Shown here piece after piece: positions 43,168-53,450 of a stretch of 64,000 nucleotides of DNA. The first letter of the stretch is position 1. The number at the start of each line of letters is the position of its first letter. Below the pieces are notes generated by a model. The model had not been told where the DNA came from and did no database searches. It was given only the letters and a program-made list of their open reading frames with translations. The stretch covers positions 15,767 to 79,766 of the forward strand of contig DHSP01000048.1 in the NCBI GenBank assembly GCA_002408485.1, written 5' to 3'. The position numbers and the translations under genes were made by a program. This DNA is from Proteiniphilum sp. UBA5283 (GTDB lineage Bacteria > Bacteroidota > Bacteroidia > Bacteroidales > Dysgonomonadaceae).

Positions 43168-45288
43168 TTATTTTTTCATTGAGAGCGCGATGCGTTTCCG
43201 TTCTATGTCGACCGACAATACTTTCACTTCCACATGTTGGTGGAGCGACACCACTTCCGTCGGGTTTGAAACGAACCGATCGGCGATTTCCGAGATATGT
43301 ACCAGCCCGTTCTCCTTGATCCCAATATCTACAAAACAGCCGAAGTTGGTGATGTTGGTCACGATGCCGGGAAGCTTCATTCCTTCTTTCAAATCGTTGA
43401 TGGTGCGGATATCCGGATCAAATTCCAGCATCTGTACTGTAGAGCGAGGGTCGCGTCCCGGTTTTTCCAGCTCCTGCAAGATGTCGGTCAATGTTTCGGC
43501 GCCAGCCTCTTCGGTCATGTAGCGGTTTATGTCGATGGCCATTATCAACGGTTTGTTCCGGATCAGTTCTTTCACGGAGCAGTGCAGGTCGCGGGCCATT
43601 CTCTCCACAATGGGATAGCTTTCGGGATGCACTGCCGAGTTGTCAAGCGGGTTTTCTGCATCGGCAATGCGCAAGAATCCAGCGCACTGTTCAAATGCCT
43701 TTGGTCCCAGCCTGGGTACTTTTTTTAGTTCTTTTCGTGAACGGAAAGGGCCGTTTGCGGAACGCCAATCCACGATATTTTGTGCCAGTGATTCTCCCAG
43801 TCCCGACACATAGGTGAGAAGATGCCTGCTCGCCGTGTTGAGGTTCACGCCTACAAGATTCACGCAACTCTCCACGGTCTGATCGAGAGAATGCTTCAGC
43901 TTTGTTTGATCCACATCGTGCTGATACTGCCCAACACCAATCGACTTTGGGTCAATTTTCACCAACTCCGCAAGCGGATCGCTCAGACGTCGTCCAATAG
44001 AAACAGCGCCCCGCACCGTCACATCATATTCCGGGAACTCCTCCCGGGCTGTCTTCGATGCGGAATAGACCGATGCTCCACTCTCGCTCACCACAAACAC
44101 CTTCACCTCCTTCTCGTACCGGAGGTTCGAGATGAACCGTTCTGTTTCACGGCTTGCAGTGCCGTTTCCAATAGCAATGGCATCGATTCTATAGGTGGAG
44201 ACCAGCTTCACAACCTTGCCTGCCGATTTGGAAAATTCGTTCTGCGGCGGATGAGGGTAGATGGTTTCGTTGTGTAGCAGATCCCCTTGTTCGTTCAGGC
44301 AGACAACTTTACAGCCGGTTCGGAAGCCGGGGTCGATGGCCAAAATACGTTGTTGTCCCAGCGGAGGAGCCAGCAATAATTGACGCAGGTTTTCGGCAAA
44401 AACGGCAATTGCCGCTTCATCGGCTTTCTCCTTGGAAAGATTGGCGAACTCTGTTTCGATGGAGGGCTTCAACAAACGTTTGTATGCATCTGTAACCGCC
44501 TCCTCCACGTAATCGGCTGCCGGAACATTATTCTTGGCGTACCGGGGTACAAGCCTGTCTAGACATTTCTCGTCGTCGGGCGAAATGGTGATGCGCAAAA
44601 AACCTTCTGCCTCGCCACGACGAATTGCCAAAATCCGGTGTGACGGGCATCGCCACAATGGCGTCGAGAAATCAAAATAATCTGTATATTTCTCACCTTC
44701 CTCCTCCTTGCCTTTAATCACCTTTGACGTAATAAAAGCTTCGCGAGAAAAAATATTCCGTATCAATTGACGGGTTCTTGCATCTTCGTTTACCCATTCG
44801 GCAATGATATCGCATGCTCCCTTCAATGCCGATCCGGTATCGGGAACATCATCATGTACAAACTGCTTCGCTTTGGTTTCTACCGAACCCTCCTGCTGCA
44901 TCATCAGCCATTTGGCCAGACCTTCCAACCCTTTCCTGCGGGCAATTTCGGCACGTGTCTGCCGTTTTGGCTTGAAGGGGAGGTACAGGTCTTCCAGTTC
45001 GGCGCTGTCCCAGCAGCCGTGAATTTGTTCCGAAAGCTCCGGCGTCAGCTTCTCTTGCGATTTGATGGATTGTAACACAAATTCTTTTCGCTTCTCCAGT
45101 TCGCGGTATTTTTCGTTCCATATCCTGATGTTCCCTATCTGCACCTCATCAAGACCGCCGGTAGCCTCTTTGCGGTAGCGGCTGATGAATGGGATGGTAG
45201 CTCCACCTTCGAGCAACTGGACGGTGCTTTCCACGCTTTTGAGCGAGAGACTGAGCGACCTCGAAATAAATGAATAAACGTCGGACAT
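43168..45288 (-). CDS. tex: Tex-family RNA-binding transcription accessory protein
   Basis: A 706-residue protein of the Tex/Spt6-like family: an N-terminal helical region, a YqgF/RuvX-like domain (ILAIDPGFRTGCKVVCLNEQ), a helix-hairpin-helix region (LTYVSGLGESLAQNIVDWR) and a C-terminal S1 RNA-binding domain (GIVTNITNFGCFVDIGIKEN). The ATG at 45288 gives the family N-terminus; a longer frame to 45336 is not needed. It has an own promoter box near 45385-45392 and is divergent from radA. Confidence 0.95.
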   Translation of the reverse strand: MSDVYSFISRSLSLSLKSVESTVQLLEGGATIPFISRYRKEATGGLDEVQIGNIRIWNEKYRELEKRKEFVLQSIKSQEKLTPELSEQIHGCWDSAELEDLYLPFKPKRQTRAEIARRKGLEGLAKWLMMQQEGSVETKAKQFVHDDVPDTGSALKGACDIIAEWVNEDARTRQLIRNIFSREAFITSKVIKGKEEEGEKYTDYFDFSTPLWRCPSHRILAIRRGEAEGFLRITISPDDEKCLDRLVPRYAKNNVPAADYVEEAVTDAYKRLLKPSIETEFANLSKEKADEAAIAVFAENLRQLLLAPPLGQQRILAIDPGFRTGCKVVCLNEQGDLLHNETIYPHPPQNEFSKSAGKVVKLVSTYRIDAIAIGNGTASRETERFISNLRYEKEVKVFVVSESGASVYSASKTAREEFPEYDVTVRGAVSIGRRLSDPLAELVKIDPKSIGVGQYQHDVDQTKLKHSLDQTVESCVNLVGVNLNTASRHLLTYVSGLGESLAQNIVDWRSANGPFRSRKELKKVPRLGPKAFEQCAGFLRIADAENPLDNSAVHPESYPIVERMARDLHCSVKELIRNKPLIMAIDINRYMTEEAGAETLTDILQELEKPGRDPRSTVQMLEFDPDIRTINDLKEGMKLPGIVTNITNFGCFVDIGIKENGLVHISEIADRFVSNPTEVVSLHQHVEVKVLSVDIERKRIALSMKK

Positions 45289-45354
45289 CTGTAAAGTTTT
45301 AGATCGTTGTGAGGGAGAGGCTGAGCAAGCCTCCATGCAACCCCATTCCGCCCC

Positions 45355-45413
45355 AGCCGGCTATAGCTGGCTACAGGCATATTGCAAAAGTACAAGAAAT
45401 TTCTGTATCTTTA
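45355..45413. promoter_or_regulatory. divergent tex/radA promoter region
   Basis: For tex, minus-strand TActTTTG at 45385-45392. For radA, TAtcTTTA (45406-45413), a one-mismatch -7 box 21 bases before the ATG. In the tex leader AGCCgGCTATAGCtGGCT (45355-45372 region) is a near-perfect 18-base palindrome. Confidence 0.5.
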
Positions 45414-45433
45414 CCTCTTTAAACAGCTACATC

Positions 45434-46801
45434 ATGGCGAAACTAAAATCAGTTTACTTTTGCAGCAATTGCGGGCACGAGTCACCCAAATGGATGGGTA
45501 AATGCCCCTCTTGCGGAGAATGGTCTACCTTCGTGGAGGAACTGATACGCAAGGATGCCGCCACCAGACAGGAAGATACGCGCTCTTTCAGTGGAGCGAA
45601 GAGCAAGCCAATGTTGCTGCGGGAGATCAAAGCTGATGAGGAGCCGCGCCTCGATATGCAGGATGCTGAGCTTAACCGGGTGCTGGGTGGAGGACTAGTC
45701 CCCGCATCGGTTGTGTTGATAGGCGGAGAGCCCGGTATCGGCAAGTCGACGTTGGTATTGCAGACCATCCTGAAGCTGAAAGGTGTCCGCTCGCTCTATG
45801 TGTCGGGCGAGGAGAGCGCACGCCAGCTGAAGCTCAGAGCAGAACGCATCGGTATTGAGAACGACGATTGCCTGATTGTGTGTGAGACCAGCCTCGATGA
45901 TATTTTCAAACAGGTGAAGCAGGTCTCGCCGAAGCTGTTGATCATCGACTCTATCCAGACAGTTTACAGCGATGCGATGGAATCATCACCCGGAAGCATC
46001 TCGCAGGTGCGTGAATGTGCTGCGGCTCTCCTGAAGTTTGCCAAGCAGTCGGGTACCCCGGTGCTACTAATCGGTCATATTACCAAGGAAGGCAGCATTG
46101 CCGGCCCCAAAATATTGGAGCACATTGTGGATACGGTGTTGCAGTTTGAGGGCGACCAGCATTATATGTATCGCATTCTTCGCAGTATTAAGAACCGCTT
46201 TGGAAGCACAGCGGAACTGGGTATTTATGAAATGAATCAATCGGGGTTGCGGGAAGTAAGCAACCCTTCTGAGTTGTTGATTACACAGAATCACGACGGA
46301 TTGAGTGGCGTTTCCATCGCATCAGCCATTGAAGGTGTTCGTCCTTTTGCGATCGAAACGCAGTCGCTCGTCAGTACGGCTGCCTATGGAACGCCGCAGC
46401 GATCGGCCACCGGGTTTGATATCCGGAGAATGAACATGCTGCTGGCCGTACTGGAAAAACGGGCCGGCTTTAAGCTGGCGCAGAAAGATGTTTTTCTTAA
46501 TATTGCCGGCGGTCTGCGTGTGAACGACCCCGGTATGGATCTGTCAGTCATCAGTGCGGTGCTTTCCTCCAGTCTCGATATGGCTATTGATAGAGATACC
46601 TGCCTCTGTGGTGAGGTGGGGTTGTCGGGCGAGATCCGTCCGGTAAACCGTATTGAACAGCGCATTCAGGAGGCAGAGAAGCTAGGCTTCTCCCGCATCC
46701 TCATTCCTGCCAACAACCTGAAAGGGGTGAATAAGAATGTATCTATCGAGCTGCAACAGGTGAAAAGAGTAAGCGATGCTTTTCGGTTGCTTTTTTCCTG
46801 A
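45434..46801 (+). CDS. radA: DNA repair protein RadA
   Basis: A 455-residue protein that helps process recombination intermediates. An N-terminal C4 zinc finger (FCSNCGHESPKWMGKCPSCG) leads to a RecA-like ATPase with Walker A GGEPGIGKST and Walker B LLIIDSIQTVYS. The RadA-specific KNRFGS motif and a C-terminal Lon-protease-like domain (FLNIAGGLRVNDPGMDLSV) complete it. The ATG at 45434 precedes the zinc finger directly; earlier in-frame codons would overlap its promoter and the tex leader. Confidence 0.97.
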   Translation: MAKLKSVYFCSNCGHESPKWMGKCPSCGEWSTFVEELIRKDAATRQEDTRSFSGAKSKPMLLREIKADEEPRLDMQDAELNRVLGGGLVPASVVLIGGEPGIGKSTLVLQTILKLKGVRSLYVSGEESARQLKLRAERIGIENDDCLIVCETSLDDIFKQVKQVSPKLLIIDSIQTVYSDAMESSPGSISQVRECAAALLKFAKQSGTPVLLIGHITKEGSIAGPKILEHIVDTVLQFEGDQHYMYRILRSIKNRFGSTAELGIYEMNQSGLREVSNPSELLITQNHDGLSGVSIASAIEGVRPFAIETQSLVSTAAYGTPQRSATGFDIRRMNMLLAVLEKRAGFKLAQKDVFLNIAGGLRVNDPGMDLSVISAVLSSSLDMAIDRDTCLCGEVGLSGEIRPVNRIEQRIQEAEKLGFSRILIPANNLKGVNKNVSIELQQVKRVSDAFRLLFS

Positions 46802-46867
46802 ACCCGGTATTTAAGTCGTATGTCTAAATTAGAATGGCAATCGTTTTTATTTTTCAAAAAAATATAT

Positions 46868-46875
46868 TACATTTG
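46868..46875 (+). promoter_or_regulatory. -7 box of the tRNA-Cys gene
   Basis: TAcaTTTG, 20 bases before the first base of the tRNA. Confidence 0.65.
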
Positions 46876-46895
46876 CAACCGCTTTCAGCGATCCT

Positions 46896-46966
46896 GGTAC
46901 CTTGGCCGAGTGGCTAGGCGTCGGTCTGCAAAACCGTTTACGGCGGTTCGAATCCGCCAGGTACCT
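46896..46966 (+). tRNA. tRNA-Cys (anticodon GCA)
   Basis: Acceptor strands GGTACCT (46896-46902) and AGGTACC (46959-46965) pair fully. The D stem GCC/GGC, anticodon loop CTGCAAA with anticodon GCA, and T arm GGCGG-TTCGAAT-CCGCC are all present. CCA is not encoded (TCTGA follows). The first pair of the anticodon stem is a T-T mismatch; otherwise the cloverleaf is complete. Confidence 0.96.
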
Positions 46967-46973
46967 CTGAATG

Positions 46974-47010
46974 AAAAACCCAACACTGCTTTTGGTGTTG
47001 GGTTTTTTTT
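46974..47010 (+). terminator. intrinsic terminator after tRNA-Cys
   Basis: AAAACCCAACAC pairs with GTGTTGGGTTTT (loop near 46987-46994), followed by a run of T. It lies 8 bases past the tRNA. Confidence 0.9.
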
Positions 47011-47077
47011 ATGAAGCCTTGCATAGTGTAAAGGTCACTATCTCGGGCATAGTTGGTTACGGCACAAGTACAAAAAA

Positions 47078-47443
47078 TTATAAATTCCCGTCGTAGTTGG
47101 GTGCGTCGGCATCGTGATGATCTCCTGCATGGGTTTTGTTATCGTCCTTTTTGAAGGCATCCACCACTTTGGCGAAGTTTTCTTTCCAGGATTCAGAGAC
47201 AGAGGTAAAGAAGGTGCCCGCACTCTCCCTGACCACATCCCACTTGCTGTCGGCAATATTTTCGTATTCTTCCAATTTTGAGGACAAATTATCTCTGATG
47301 TCCCTCAGCTTATCAAGTTGTTCCCGGTACTCCTCCCTGGCGTCATCCGCAATTTCACCGGCTTTATCTTCCAGTTTAGAGATGTAGTCGGCCAATTCAT
47401 TTAGCACGTCGTGTGTTTTCTGCTTGAACTCATCTTTCCTCAT
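47078..47443 (-). CDS. small charged coiled-coil protein, conserved in Bacteroidetes
   Basis: A 121-residue cytoplasmic protein with no signal peptide. Residues about 5-70 are a highly charged helix with coiled-coil periodicity (ADYISKLEDKAGEIADDA, REQLDKLRDIRDNLSSKLEE); an amphipathic stretch (about 75-100) precedes a His/Asp-rich tail. It resembles the YtxH/apolipoprotein-like stress proteins seen in this phylum, but I cannot name a family. The ATG at 47443 starts the helix; the frame extends upstream to 47527. Divergent from adk. Confidence 0.7.
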   Translation of the reverse strand: MRKDEFKQKTHDVLNELADYISKLEDKAGEIADDAREEYREQLDKLRDIRDNLSSKLEEYENIADSKWDVVRESAGTFFTSVSESWKENFAKVVDAFKKDDNKTHAGDHHDADAPNYDGNL

Positions 47444-47566
47444 TGTGTGTAGGGTGTTAATATTCAACTTCAATGAATAAACATTTTGGGTTGTGATTGG
47501 TTCATCAAAGATGCGTGATTGATCCAATAAATGATAAAGATGTGAGCATGTAAGTCGGAAAAAGCG

Positions 47567-47574
47567 TATCTTTG
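47567..47574 (+). promoter_or_regulatory. -7 box of the adk-obg-pgeF operon
   Basis: TAtcTTTG, 21 bases before the adk ATG at 47595. Confidence 0.65.
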
Positions 47575-47594
47575 TAGCTTAAGTTAGAAAAAGT

Positions 47595-48170
47595 ATGTTG
47601 AATATTGTAATTTTCGGGGCTCCCGGATCGGGAAAAGGTACCCAGAGTGAGAAGTTGATTGAGAAGTACGGTTTAAAGCATGTTTCCACAGGCGATTTAT
47701 TACGTGCAGAGATTAATGGCAATACTGAGTTGGGAAAGATGGCAGACTCCTACATATCGAAGGGACAGCTTGTACCTGATGAAGTAGTGATTGGCATGCT
47801 GGAGGAGTTGGTTAAAAAGAACCATCATTTAAAGGGATTCATTTTCGATGGTTTTCCCAGAACTCTAATGCAGGGTGAAGCACTCGATAAAATGTTGGAA
47901 AGACATGGCAAGAAAGTTTCCGTGGTGCTAAGCCTGGAAGTGGAAGATAAAGAGCTGATTGATCGGTTGCTGAAACGTGGTGAGATGTCGGGACGGTCGG
48001 ACGACAACAGGGAAACCATTGAATCTCGTCTTCAGGTCTATTATGAACAGACAGCTCCGCTGAAGGATTTTTACAAAGAGCAAGGCAAATTGGTGAAAAT
48101 ACCGGGACAAGGTTCCATCGATGAGATCTTCACATCCATGGAAACCATCGTTGACCGGATAATTGTATAA
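47595..48170 (+). CDS. adk: adenylate kinase (short-lid type)
   Basis: A 191-residue kinase interconverting ATP + AMP and 2 ADP. P-loop [14 protein letters not shown] (about 6-19), AMP-binding [22 protein letters not shown], and [19 protein letters not shown]. The length and absence of the zinc-type insert place it in the short-lid class usual in Bacteroidetes. It is the first gene of an operon; obg starts 2 bases later. Confidence 0.97.
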   Translation: MLNIVIFGAPGSGKGTQSEKLIEKYGLKHVSTGDLLRAEINGNTELGKMADSYISKGQLVPDEVVIGMLEELVKKNHHLKGFIFDGFPRTLMQGEALDKMLERHGKKVSVVLSLEVEDKELIDRLLKRGEMSGRSDDNRETIESRLQVYYEQTAPLKDFYKEQGKLVKIPGQGSIDEIFTSMETIVDRIIV

Positions 48171-48172
48171 GG

Positions 48173-49330
48173 ATGGCGGAAACAAATTTCGTTGATTATG
48201 TGAAGATATTTTGCCGTTCCGGAAAGGGGGGGCGTGGTTCTGCCCATTTCAGGAGGGAGAAGTATATACCCAAAGGAGGTCCGGACGGTGGTGATGGTGG
48301 TGACGGCGGGAGCATTATCCTGCGTGGTAACCGTAATTACTGGACTTTGCTTCATCTTCGTTATCAACGACATATTTTCGCAGACCATGGTGAGAGCGGC
48401 TCCAGGGCACAACGTTCCGGAAAAAAGGGGGAAAGTAGGATCATTGACGTCCCTTGTGGTACTGTTGCGTACGATGCGCATACCGGAGAGTATCTGTGCG
48501 ACATTACCGATGACGGACAGGAAGTGATACTCCTGAAAGGAGGTCGTGGCGGTTTGGGAAATCAGCATTTCAAGACAGCCACAAACCAGGCACCGCGATA
48601 TGCTCAGCCCGGAGAACCGTATGAAGAGCGATGGATTATTCTTGAGTTGAAACTTTTGGCCGACGTAGGGCTCGTGGGCTTCCCCAACGCTGGAAAGTCG
48701 ACCTTACTTTCCGTGGTATCGGCTGCAAAGCCTAAGATTGCCAACTATCCCTTCACCACACTTGAACCGAATCTGGGTATTGTGGGATACCGCGAAGGAA
48801 AGTCGTTTGTCATGGCCGACATCCCTGGAATTATTGAAGGAGCTAGTGAAGGAAAGGGACTTGGCCTGCGTTTTCTGCGACACATAGAGCGAAACTCGTT
48901 GTTGCTTTTTGTCGTTCCGGCCGACAGCGATGACATCAGAAAAGAATACGAGGTTTTGTTGCGGGAGCTGAAACAGTATAATCCCGAGTTGCTGGATAAG
49001 ACGCATGTGTTGGCGATTTCTAAATCCGATATGCTCGACGAAGAGCTTATGGATGAAATCAAAGAAGATTTGCCGGCAATTCCCTTTGTGTTTATCTCGT
49101 CTGTCACTGGTTATGGAATTCCGCTGTTGAAGGATCTGTTATGGCGTGAGTTAAATGCAGACAGTTCCACTCCTGTCACAGCTTCCCGTCATACATTGAT
49201 TCACAGAGATCTGGATGTGTCTACGCTGGAATTTGATCCGGAAGAACAGTTCCCTGGCGAGGGGGAGTATGACGAAGAACCCGATGATGAGGATTATGAC
49301 GATGAGGATTATTTTGAGGAGGATATATGA
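48173..49330 (+). CDS. obg: GTPase Obg (CgtA)
   Basis: A 385-residue ribosome-associated GTPase for 50S assembly and growth control. The N-terminal glycine-rich Obg fold ([32 protein letters not shown]) precedes the G domain (G1 [10 protein letters not shown]3 [11 protein letters not shown]4 SKSD). The C-terminal ~45 residues are an acidic Asp/Glu/Tyr tail in place of the OCT domain. It overlaps neither neighbour but sits 2 bases after adk and 9 before pgeF. Confidence 0.97.
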   Translation: MAETNFVDYVKIFCRSGKGGRGSAHFRREKYIPKGGPDGGDGGDGGSIILRGNRNYWTLLHLRYQRHIFADHGESGSRAQRSGKKGESRIIDVPCGTVAYDAHTGEYLCDITDDGQEVILLKGGRGGLGNQHFKTATNQAPRYAQPGEPYEERWIILELKLLADVGLVGFPNAGKSTLLSVVSAAKPKIANYPFTTLEPNLGIVGYREGKSFVMADIPGIIEGASEGKGLGLRFLRHIERNSLLLFVVPADSDDIRKEYEVLLRELKQYNPELLDKTHVLAISKSDMLDEELMDEIKEDLPAIPFVFISSVTGYGIPLLKDLLWRELNADSSTPVTASRHTLIHRDLDVSTLEFDPEEQFPGEGEYDEEPDDEDYDDEDYFEEDI

Positions 49331-49339
49331 ACCCATAAG

Positions 49340-50167
49340 ATGAGACCGCATTCACAATACCGTAATCTGTTGCAGTTTGATCTGCTGAGCGAAGAAAAAG
49401 AGATTGTCCATTTCTCTACCACCCGGACCGGAGGTGTGAGTAATGGCACCTATGCTTCTTTCAACATGGGGAATTTTTCCGATGACAACCCGTTGAACAT
49501 TTACGAAAACCGTCAGATTCTCTCTCGCATGTTCTACATGAGCATGGATCAGTTTATTATTCCTCATCAGACACACGGCACCCGTGTATTGCCGATAGAC
49601 GATTCGTTCTTCGCGTTGGATCATGCTGCCTCCATTGAAACTATGTACGGTGTGGATGCTACCATTTCACAAAAAAGAGGAGTTTTTCTCTGTGCCACGA
49701 CGGCCGACTGTATCCCGATTATTCTTTACGATAAACAAAGGGAGGCGATTGCAGCTATTCATGCCGGATGGAAAGGTACCGTAGGGCGGATTGTGGAAAA
49801 AACTATCGAAGAAATGAGGCGCCACTACAGCTCTTCTCCTGCAGACATTGTTGCCGGAATTGGACCGGGAATAAGTATGACGCATTATGAAGTAGGAGAC
49901 GAAGTCGTCGACGCTTTTATCAGGGAGGGATTCGACCTTTCCGACAAGGAGGTCGCTTTCCGGAAGAACCCTGCCTCGAGATGGCACATCGACCTGAAGG
50001 AAATCAACAAAAGGGAGCTACTTCGCTTGGGAGTGTTCGGAAAAAATATCGAAAAGAGTGATCTCTGTACCTTTGAAAGAGAGGAACTCTTCTTCTCAGC
50101 CCGTCGGCAGACGGAGCATTCCGGCAGGATGCTCACCGGTATTATGATGAAAAACCACAGCGTCTGA
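49340..50167 (+). CDS. pgeF: PgeF/YfiH-family multicopper-oxidase-like protein
   Basis: A 275-residue protein of the DUF152 (YfiH/LACC1) family. Copper/zinc-site motifs are IPHQTHGTRV (His), CATTADCIPIILYD (Cys) and IHAGWKGTVGRI (His). Homologues act as polyphenol oxidase-like purine nucleoside enzymes, and E. coli YfiH edits peptidoglycan composition; which activity applies here is not known. It closes the adk-obg operon and converges with the superoxide dismutase gene. Confidence 0.92.
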   Translation: MRPHSQYRNLLQFDLLSEEKEIVHFSTTRTGGVSNGTYASFNMGNFSDDNPLNIYENRQILSRMFYMSMDQFIIPHQTHGTRVLPIDDSFFALDHAASIETMYGVDATISQKRGVFLCATTADCIPIILYDKQREAIAAIHAGWKGTVGRIVEKTIEEMRRHYSSSPADIVAGIGPGISMTHYEVGDEVVDAFIREGFDLSDKEVAFRKNPASRWHIDLKEINKRELLRLGVFGKNIEKSDLCTFEREELFFSARRQTEHSGRMLTGIMMKNHSV

Positions 50168-50232
50168 ACCGGAAGCATGCAGCGAAAGATAAGCTGTTTT
50201 TGATGTAATTCCTTATAGAGGAGGAGCAAATA

Positions 50233-50270
50233 AAAAAAGAGAATGAATCCTGACATTCATTCTCTTTTTT
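50233..50270. terminator. bidirectional terminator between pgeF and sod
   Basis: AAAAAAGAGAATGAA (50233-50247) and TTCATTCTCTTTTTT (50256-50270) form a perfect 15-base stem with an 8-base loop. A-runs and T-runs on both sides make it work for both converging genes. Confidence 0.92.
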
Positions 50271-50310
50271 CCATTAAGTGACTTACGTTCCGCCGGGCGA
50301 TTGCTTTCAA

Positions 50311-51000
50311 TTAATAACGTGCACTTACCACGTCCCAATCGATGATCTTCCATAATTCTTTCAGATGGTCGGCGCGGCGATTCTGGTAATCGAGGTAGTA
50401 AGAGTGTTCCCATACATCGAATCCCAAAATCGGAGTCAATCCCTTTGTAATTGGATTGCCGGCATTGCTTTCCTTTTCTATGGAGAGTTTACCACTTCCG
50501 TCTTTTGCCAGCCAAACCCATCCTGAACCGAACACCGAAGCCCCGGCAGCATTAAATTCTTCCTGAAACTTCTCAAATGAGCCATACTGTGCATTGATAG
50601 CGTCGCCCAATGCCCCTTTGGGCACACTGCTACCCCCTTGTTTGAACGAGGTAAAGTAGAGGTTGTGGTTCAAAACTTGGCCTGCATTGTTGAAAATAGC
50701 GCCATCGCTTTCTTTTACTACTGTTTCGAGATCAGAATTTTCGAACTTGGTGCCCACGACCAACTTGTTTAAATTGTCCACATACGCCTGATGATGTTTT
50801 CCGTAGTGAAGTTCCACGGTTTGTTTGCTTATAACCGGCTCCAGTGCGTCGGTTGCATAAGGTAATGCTACTTTCTCAAATTTCATATTTACTTTGTTTT
50901 TAGGATTATTATTTTCGTTATTGTTTGCGTTGGAATTATGGCAACTGAACAGAGTTAAAACCAACACTCCAGTCAATAGGATTGAATGAATTTTTTTCAT
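50311..51000 (-). CDS. superoxide dismutase (Fe-type) with lipoprotein signal sequence
   Basis: A 229-residue iron/cambialistic superoxide dismutase. Metal ligands are the His in ELHYGKHHQAY, the His in GQVLNHNLYF, and Asp and His in DVWEHSYYLDY. The Gln in FNNAGQVLNH is where iron-type enzymes carry it. The first 20 residues are a lipoprotein signal peptide ending in LTLFSC (Cys20), followed by a ~17-residue Asn-rich linker. The usual cytosolic start would be Met39. The plain reading is an enzyme anchored to an envelope membrane; internal initiation at Met39 could also give a cytosolic form. Confidence 0.93.
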   Translation of the reverse strand: MKKIHSILLTGVLVLTLFSCHNSNANNNENNNPKNKVNMKFEKVALPYATDALEPVISKQTVELHYGKHHQAYVDNLNKLVVGTKFENSDLETVVKESDGAIFNNAGQVLNHNLYFTSFKQGGSSVPKGALGDAINAQYGSFEKFQEEFNAAGASVFGSGWVWLAKDGSGKLSIEKESNAGNPITKGLTPILGFDVWEHSYYLDYQNRRADHLKELWKIIDWDVVSARY

Positions 51001-51099
51001 TTTTCCGCTTATTTTTGTTGTTCAATGTTATAACGATAAGAATCCATCATTTGTTCGGTCTTTCTTGCAAGACGAAGAGCGAAGCGACGAAAAATGAGT

Positions 51100-51134
51100 A
51101 AAAAAAACAGCCAGACCGTTGAAGGCCAGGCTGT
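51100..51134 (-). terminator. intrinsic terminator downstream of ftsH
   Basis: On the minus strand ACAGCC...GGCTGT form the stem (inner GGCC/GGTC), followed by eight T residues (51108-51101). It lies about 70 bases past the ftsH stop codon. Confidence 0.75.
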
Positions 51135-51202
51135 CGGTGCCGATGGCGGGGGCTTATTGCTTTTCTCTATAGCGGGTTTATTATTTTGATATCAAGGTTT
51201 AT

Positions 51203-53350
51203 TTATCCTTCATCCTCCCTTTCCCGCATCTGACTCTTTTCCTGTCGATCTCCGACGCCGTGATCCATTTTGATGTCCGGTTCATTGCCTTGTTCAGGAG
51301 CAGAATCCTTACCAGCTTCATCTTGCGTGTCGAGGAGCTGACTTTCAACAGATACCGCCGGTTTGGAAGGTATCTTTTTTTCTTCCCCATTTTCCTTTTT
51401 ATGATCCAGAATTTCCTGTGAGCGGGAGATCCATTTGCGTTTGCCGAAGATATGTTCCAGGTCGTCTGCATAAATGATCTCTTTTTCCAGAAGGATGGCG
51501 GACAGCTGTTGGTGTCCTGCCGCTTTTTCTGTAAGAATCTGTTTGGCTCTCTCGTACTGTTGTGCAATCATTGCTTTTACTTCAGAGTCGATGAGTTTAG
51601 CCGTTTCGTCGCTGTAAGGTTTGGAGAAGGTATACTCTTGTCCAGAGGAATCGTAATAGCTGAGATTGGGAAGTTTTTCGCTCATGCCCATGTAGGTGAT
51701 CATGGCATAGGCCTGCTTTGTAACTCTTTCCAGATCGTTCATCGCACCCGACGAAATGTGTCCGATAAATAACTCTTCCGCAGCGCGTCCACCGAGCAGG
51801 GCACACATCTCATCGAGCATCTGCTCCTTGGTGGTGATTTGCCGCTCTTCGGGAAGATACCAGGCAGCTCCCAGTGCTTTGCCACGTGGCACAATGGTTA
51901 CTTTGACGAGAGGATTGGCATGTTCAAGAAACCAGCTTAGTGTGGCATGCCCGGCTTCGTGAATGGCAATCGATTTTTTCTCGCTTTGGGTGATGATCTT
52001 GTTTTTCTTTTCCAGTCCGCCCACAATACGGTCTACCGCATTCATGAAATCATCTTTTTGCACAAATTTTTTCTTCTTGCGGGCCGCAATCAATGCTGCC
52101 TCGTTGCACACGTTGGCTATGTCAGCACCCGAAAAGCCCGGTGTCTGGCGTGCAAGAAACTCCACGTTGATGGATTCGTCAATCTTGATAGGGCGCAGGT
52201 GTACTTTGAATATCTCCTTGCGATCGTTCAGGTCGGGCAGTTCCACATAGATCTGCCTGTCGAAGCGTCCGGCGCGCATCAGCGCTTTATCCAATACGTC
52301 GGCCCGGTTTGTCGCAGCCAGGATGATAACCCCGCTGTTGGACCCGAAGCCGTCCATCTCTGTAAGTAGTTGGTTTAGTGTGTTTTCCCGTTCGTCGTTT
52401 GAGCCGAAGTTTGTGTTTTTGCCACGTGCACGCCCTACGGCATCAATCTCATCGATAAACACGATGCAGGGTGCTTTTTCTTTTGCCTGCCGGAAGAGGT
52501 CCCGTACGCGTGAAGCACCTACTCCGACAAACATTTCCACGAAGTCAGATCCCGATATGGAAAAGAAGGGAACATTCGCTTCTCCGGCAACTGCTTTTGC
52601 CAGCAATGTCTTTCCTGTTCCTGGAGGGCCTACCAGTAGAGCGCCCTTGGGTATTTTTCCTCCCAGGTTAGTATAATTGCCGGGATTCTTCAGGAATTCC
52701 ACAATCTCCTGTACCTCCTCTTTTGCTTCTGAGAGACCGGCCACATCTTTGAAAGTCACCTTTTGGCTGGAATCTTTATCAAACAGTTGTGCTTTCGATT
52801 TTCCGACGCTGAACACACCTCCGCTACCAGCTCCTGCACCACCCTGCATCCTGCGCATCATCCATATCCAGAACACAATGAGCAGAATAAACGGTGCGAA
52901 CGTGAGCAAAACACTCCACATCTCTGAGGTGGTGTCGAAGCGAACTTCTATGTCGTAGTTTTTCTCCGTTTTTACTGCATCGATAAATTCAGAGATTGCT
53001 TCGGCTGAGGCTCCCTCCACCTGAATCACCGGCATTCTTCCTGCCCTGTTGGCATCTTCGCCGAAGACGTGACTTACCGACTCCTCCCGTACAACCGCAT
53101 CTGCTACCCCTTTGTTGCTGTAAATAACGATGCTTTGTACTCTGTTTTCGCGTACATACTGTTGAAAATCGGACCATTTCACCTCTTTCACAGTGCTGTC
53201 CTGGCCGAAAAACCACATGCCCATCAAGATGGCAAGGGCTACGGCATAAATCCAATACGGGTTGAATGGCCGCTTGGGGTTTGTTCCACCTATTTTGGGG
53301 CGTAAGGTCGGTTGTTTGTTCTGTTTACTGTCCTTGTTCGTATTGTTCAT
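51203..53350 (-). CDS. ftsH: ATP-dependent zinc metalloprotease FtsH
   Basis: A 715-residue membrane AAA+ protease for quality control of membrane and short-lived proteins. It has two membrane helices (about 32-49 and 145-165) around a periplasmic domain. The AAA+ module carries Walker A GPPGTGKT (241-248) and Walker [14 protein letters not shown], and the peptidase has HEAGH as zinc site. A Gly-rich linker (about 170-180) follows the second helix; the C-terminal ~60 residues are charged and low in complexity. It is 100 bases downstream of rsfS and probably co-transcribed. Confidence 0.97.
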   Translation of the reverse strand: MNNTNKDSKQNKQPTLRPKIGGTNPKRPFNPYWIYAVALAILMGMWFFGQDSTVKEVKWSDFQQYVRENRVQSIVIYSNKGVADAVVREESVSHVFGEDANRAGRMPVIQVEGASAEAISEFIDAVKTEKNYDIEVRFDTTSEMWSVLLTFAPFILLIVFWIWMMRRMQGGAGAGSGGVFSVGKSKAQLFDKDSSQKVTFKDVAGLSEAKEEVQEIVEFLKNPGNYTNLGGKIPKGALLVGPPGTGKTLLAKAVAGEANVPFFSISGSDFVEMFVGVGASRVRDLFRQAKEKAPCIVFIDEIDAVGRARGKNTNFGSNDERENTLNQLLTEMDGFGSNSGVIILAATNRADVLDKALMRAGRFDRQIYVELPDLNDRKEIFKVHLRPIKIDESINVEFLARQTPGFSGADIANVCNEAALIAARKKKKFVQKDDFMNAVDRIVGGLEKKNKIITQSEKKSIAIHEAGHATLSWFLEHANPLVKVTIVPRGKALGAAWYLPEERQITTKEQMLDEMCALLGGRAAEELFIGHISSGAMNDLERVTKQAYAMITYMGMSEKLPNLSYYDSSGQEYTFSKPYSDETAKLIDSEVKAMIAQQYERAKQILTEKAAGHQQLSAILLEKEIIYADDLEHIFGKRKWISRSQEILDHKKENGEEKKIPSKPAVSVESQLLDTQDEAGKDSAPEQGNEPDIKMDHGVGDRQEKSQMREREDEG

Positions 53351-53450
53351 TTGTTGCTGTCTCTTTTACAAGATTATTTGGAGTGATCTCTTTCGTTGTG
53401 GAAGAAAATCCTATTTAATTATTTAGTAACAATTTTTCAGGGAATTAGTT

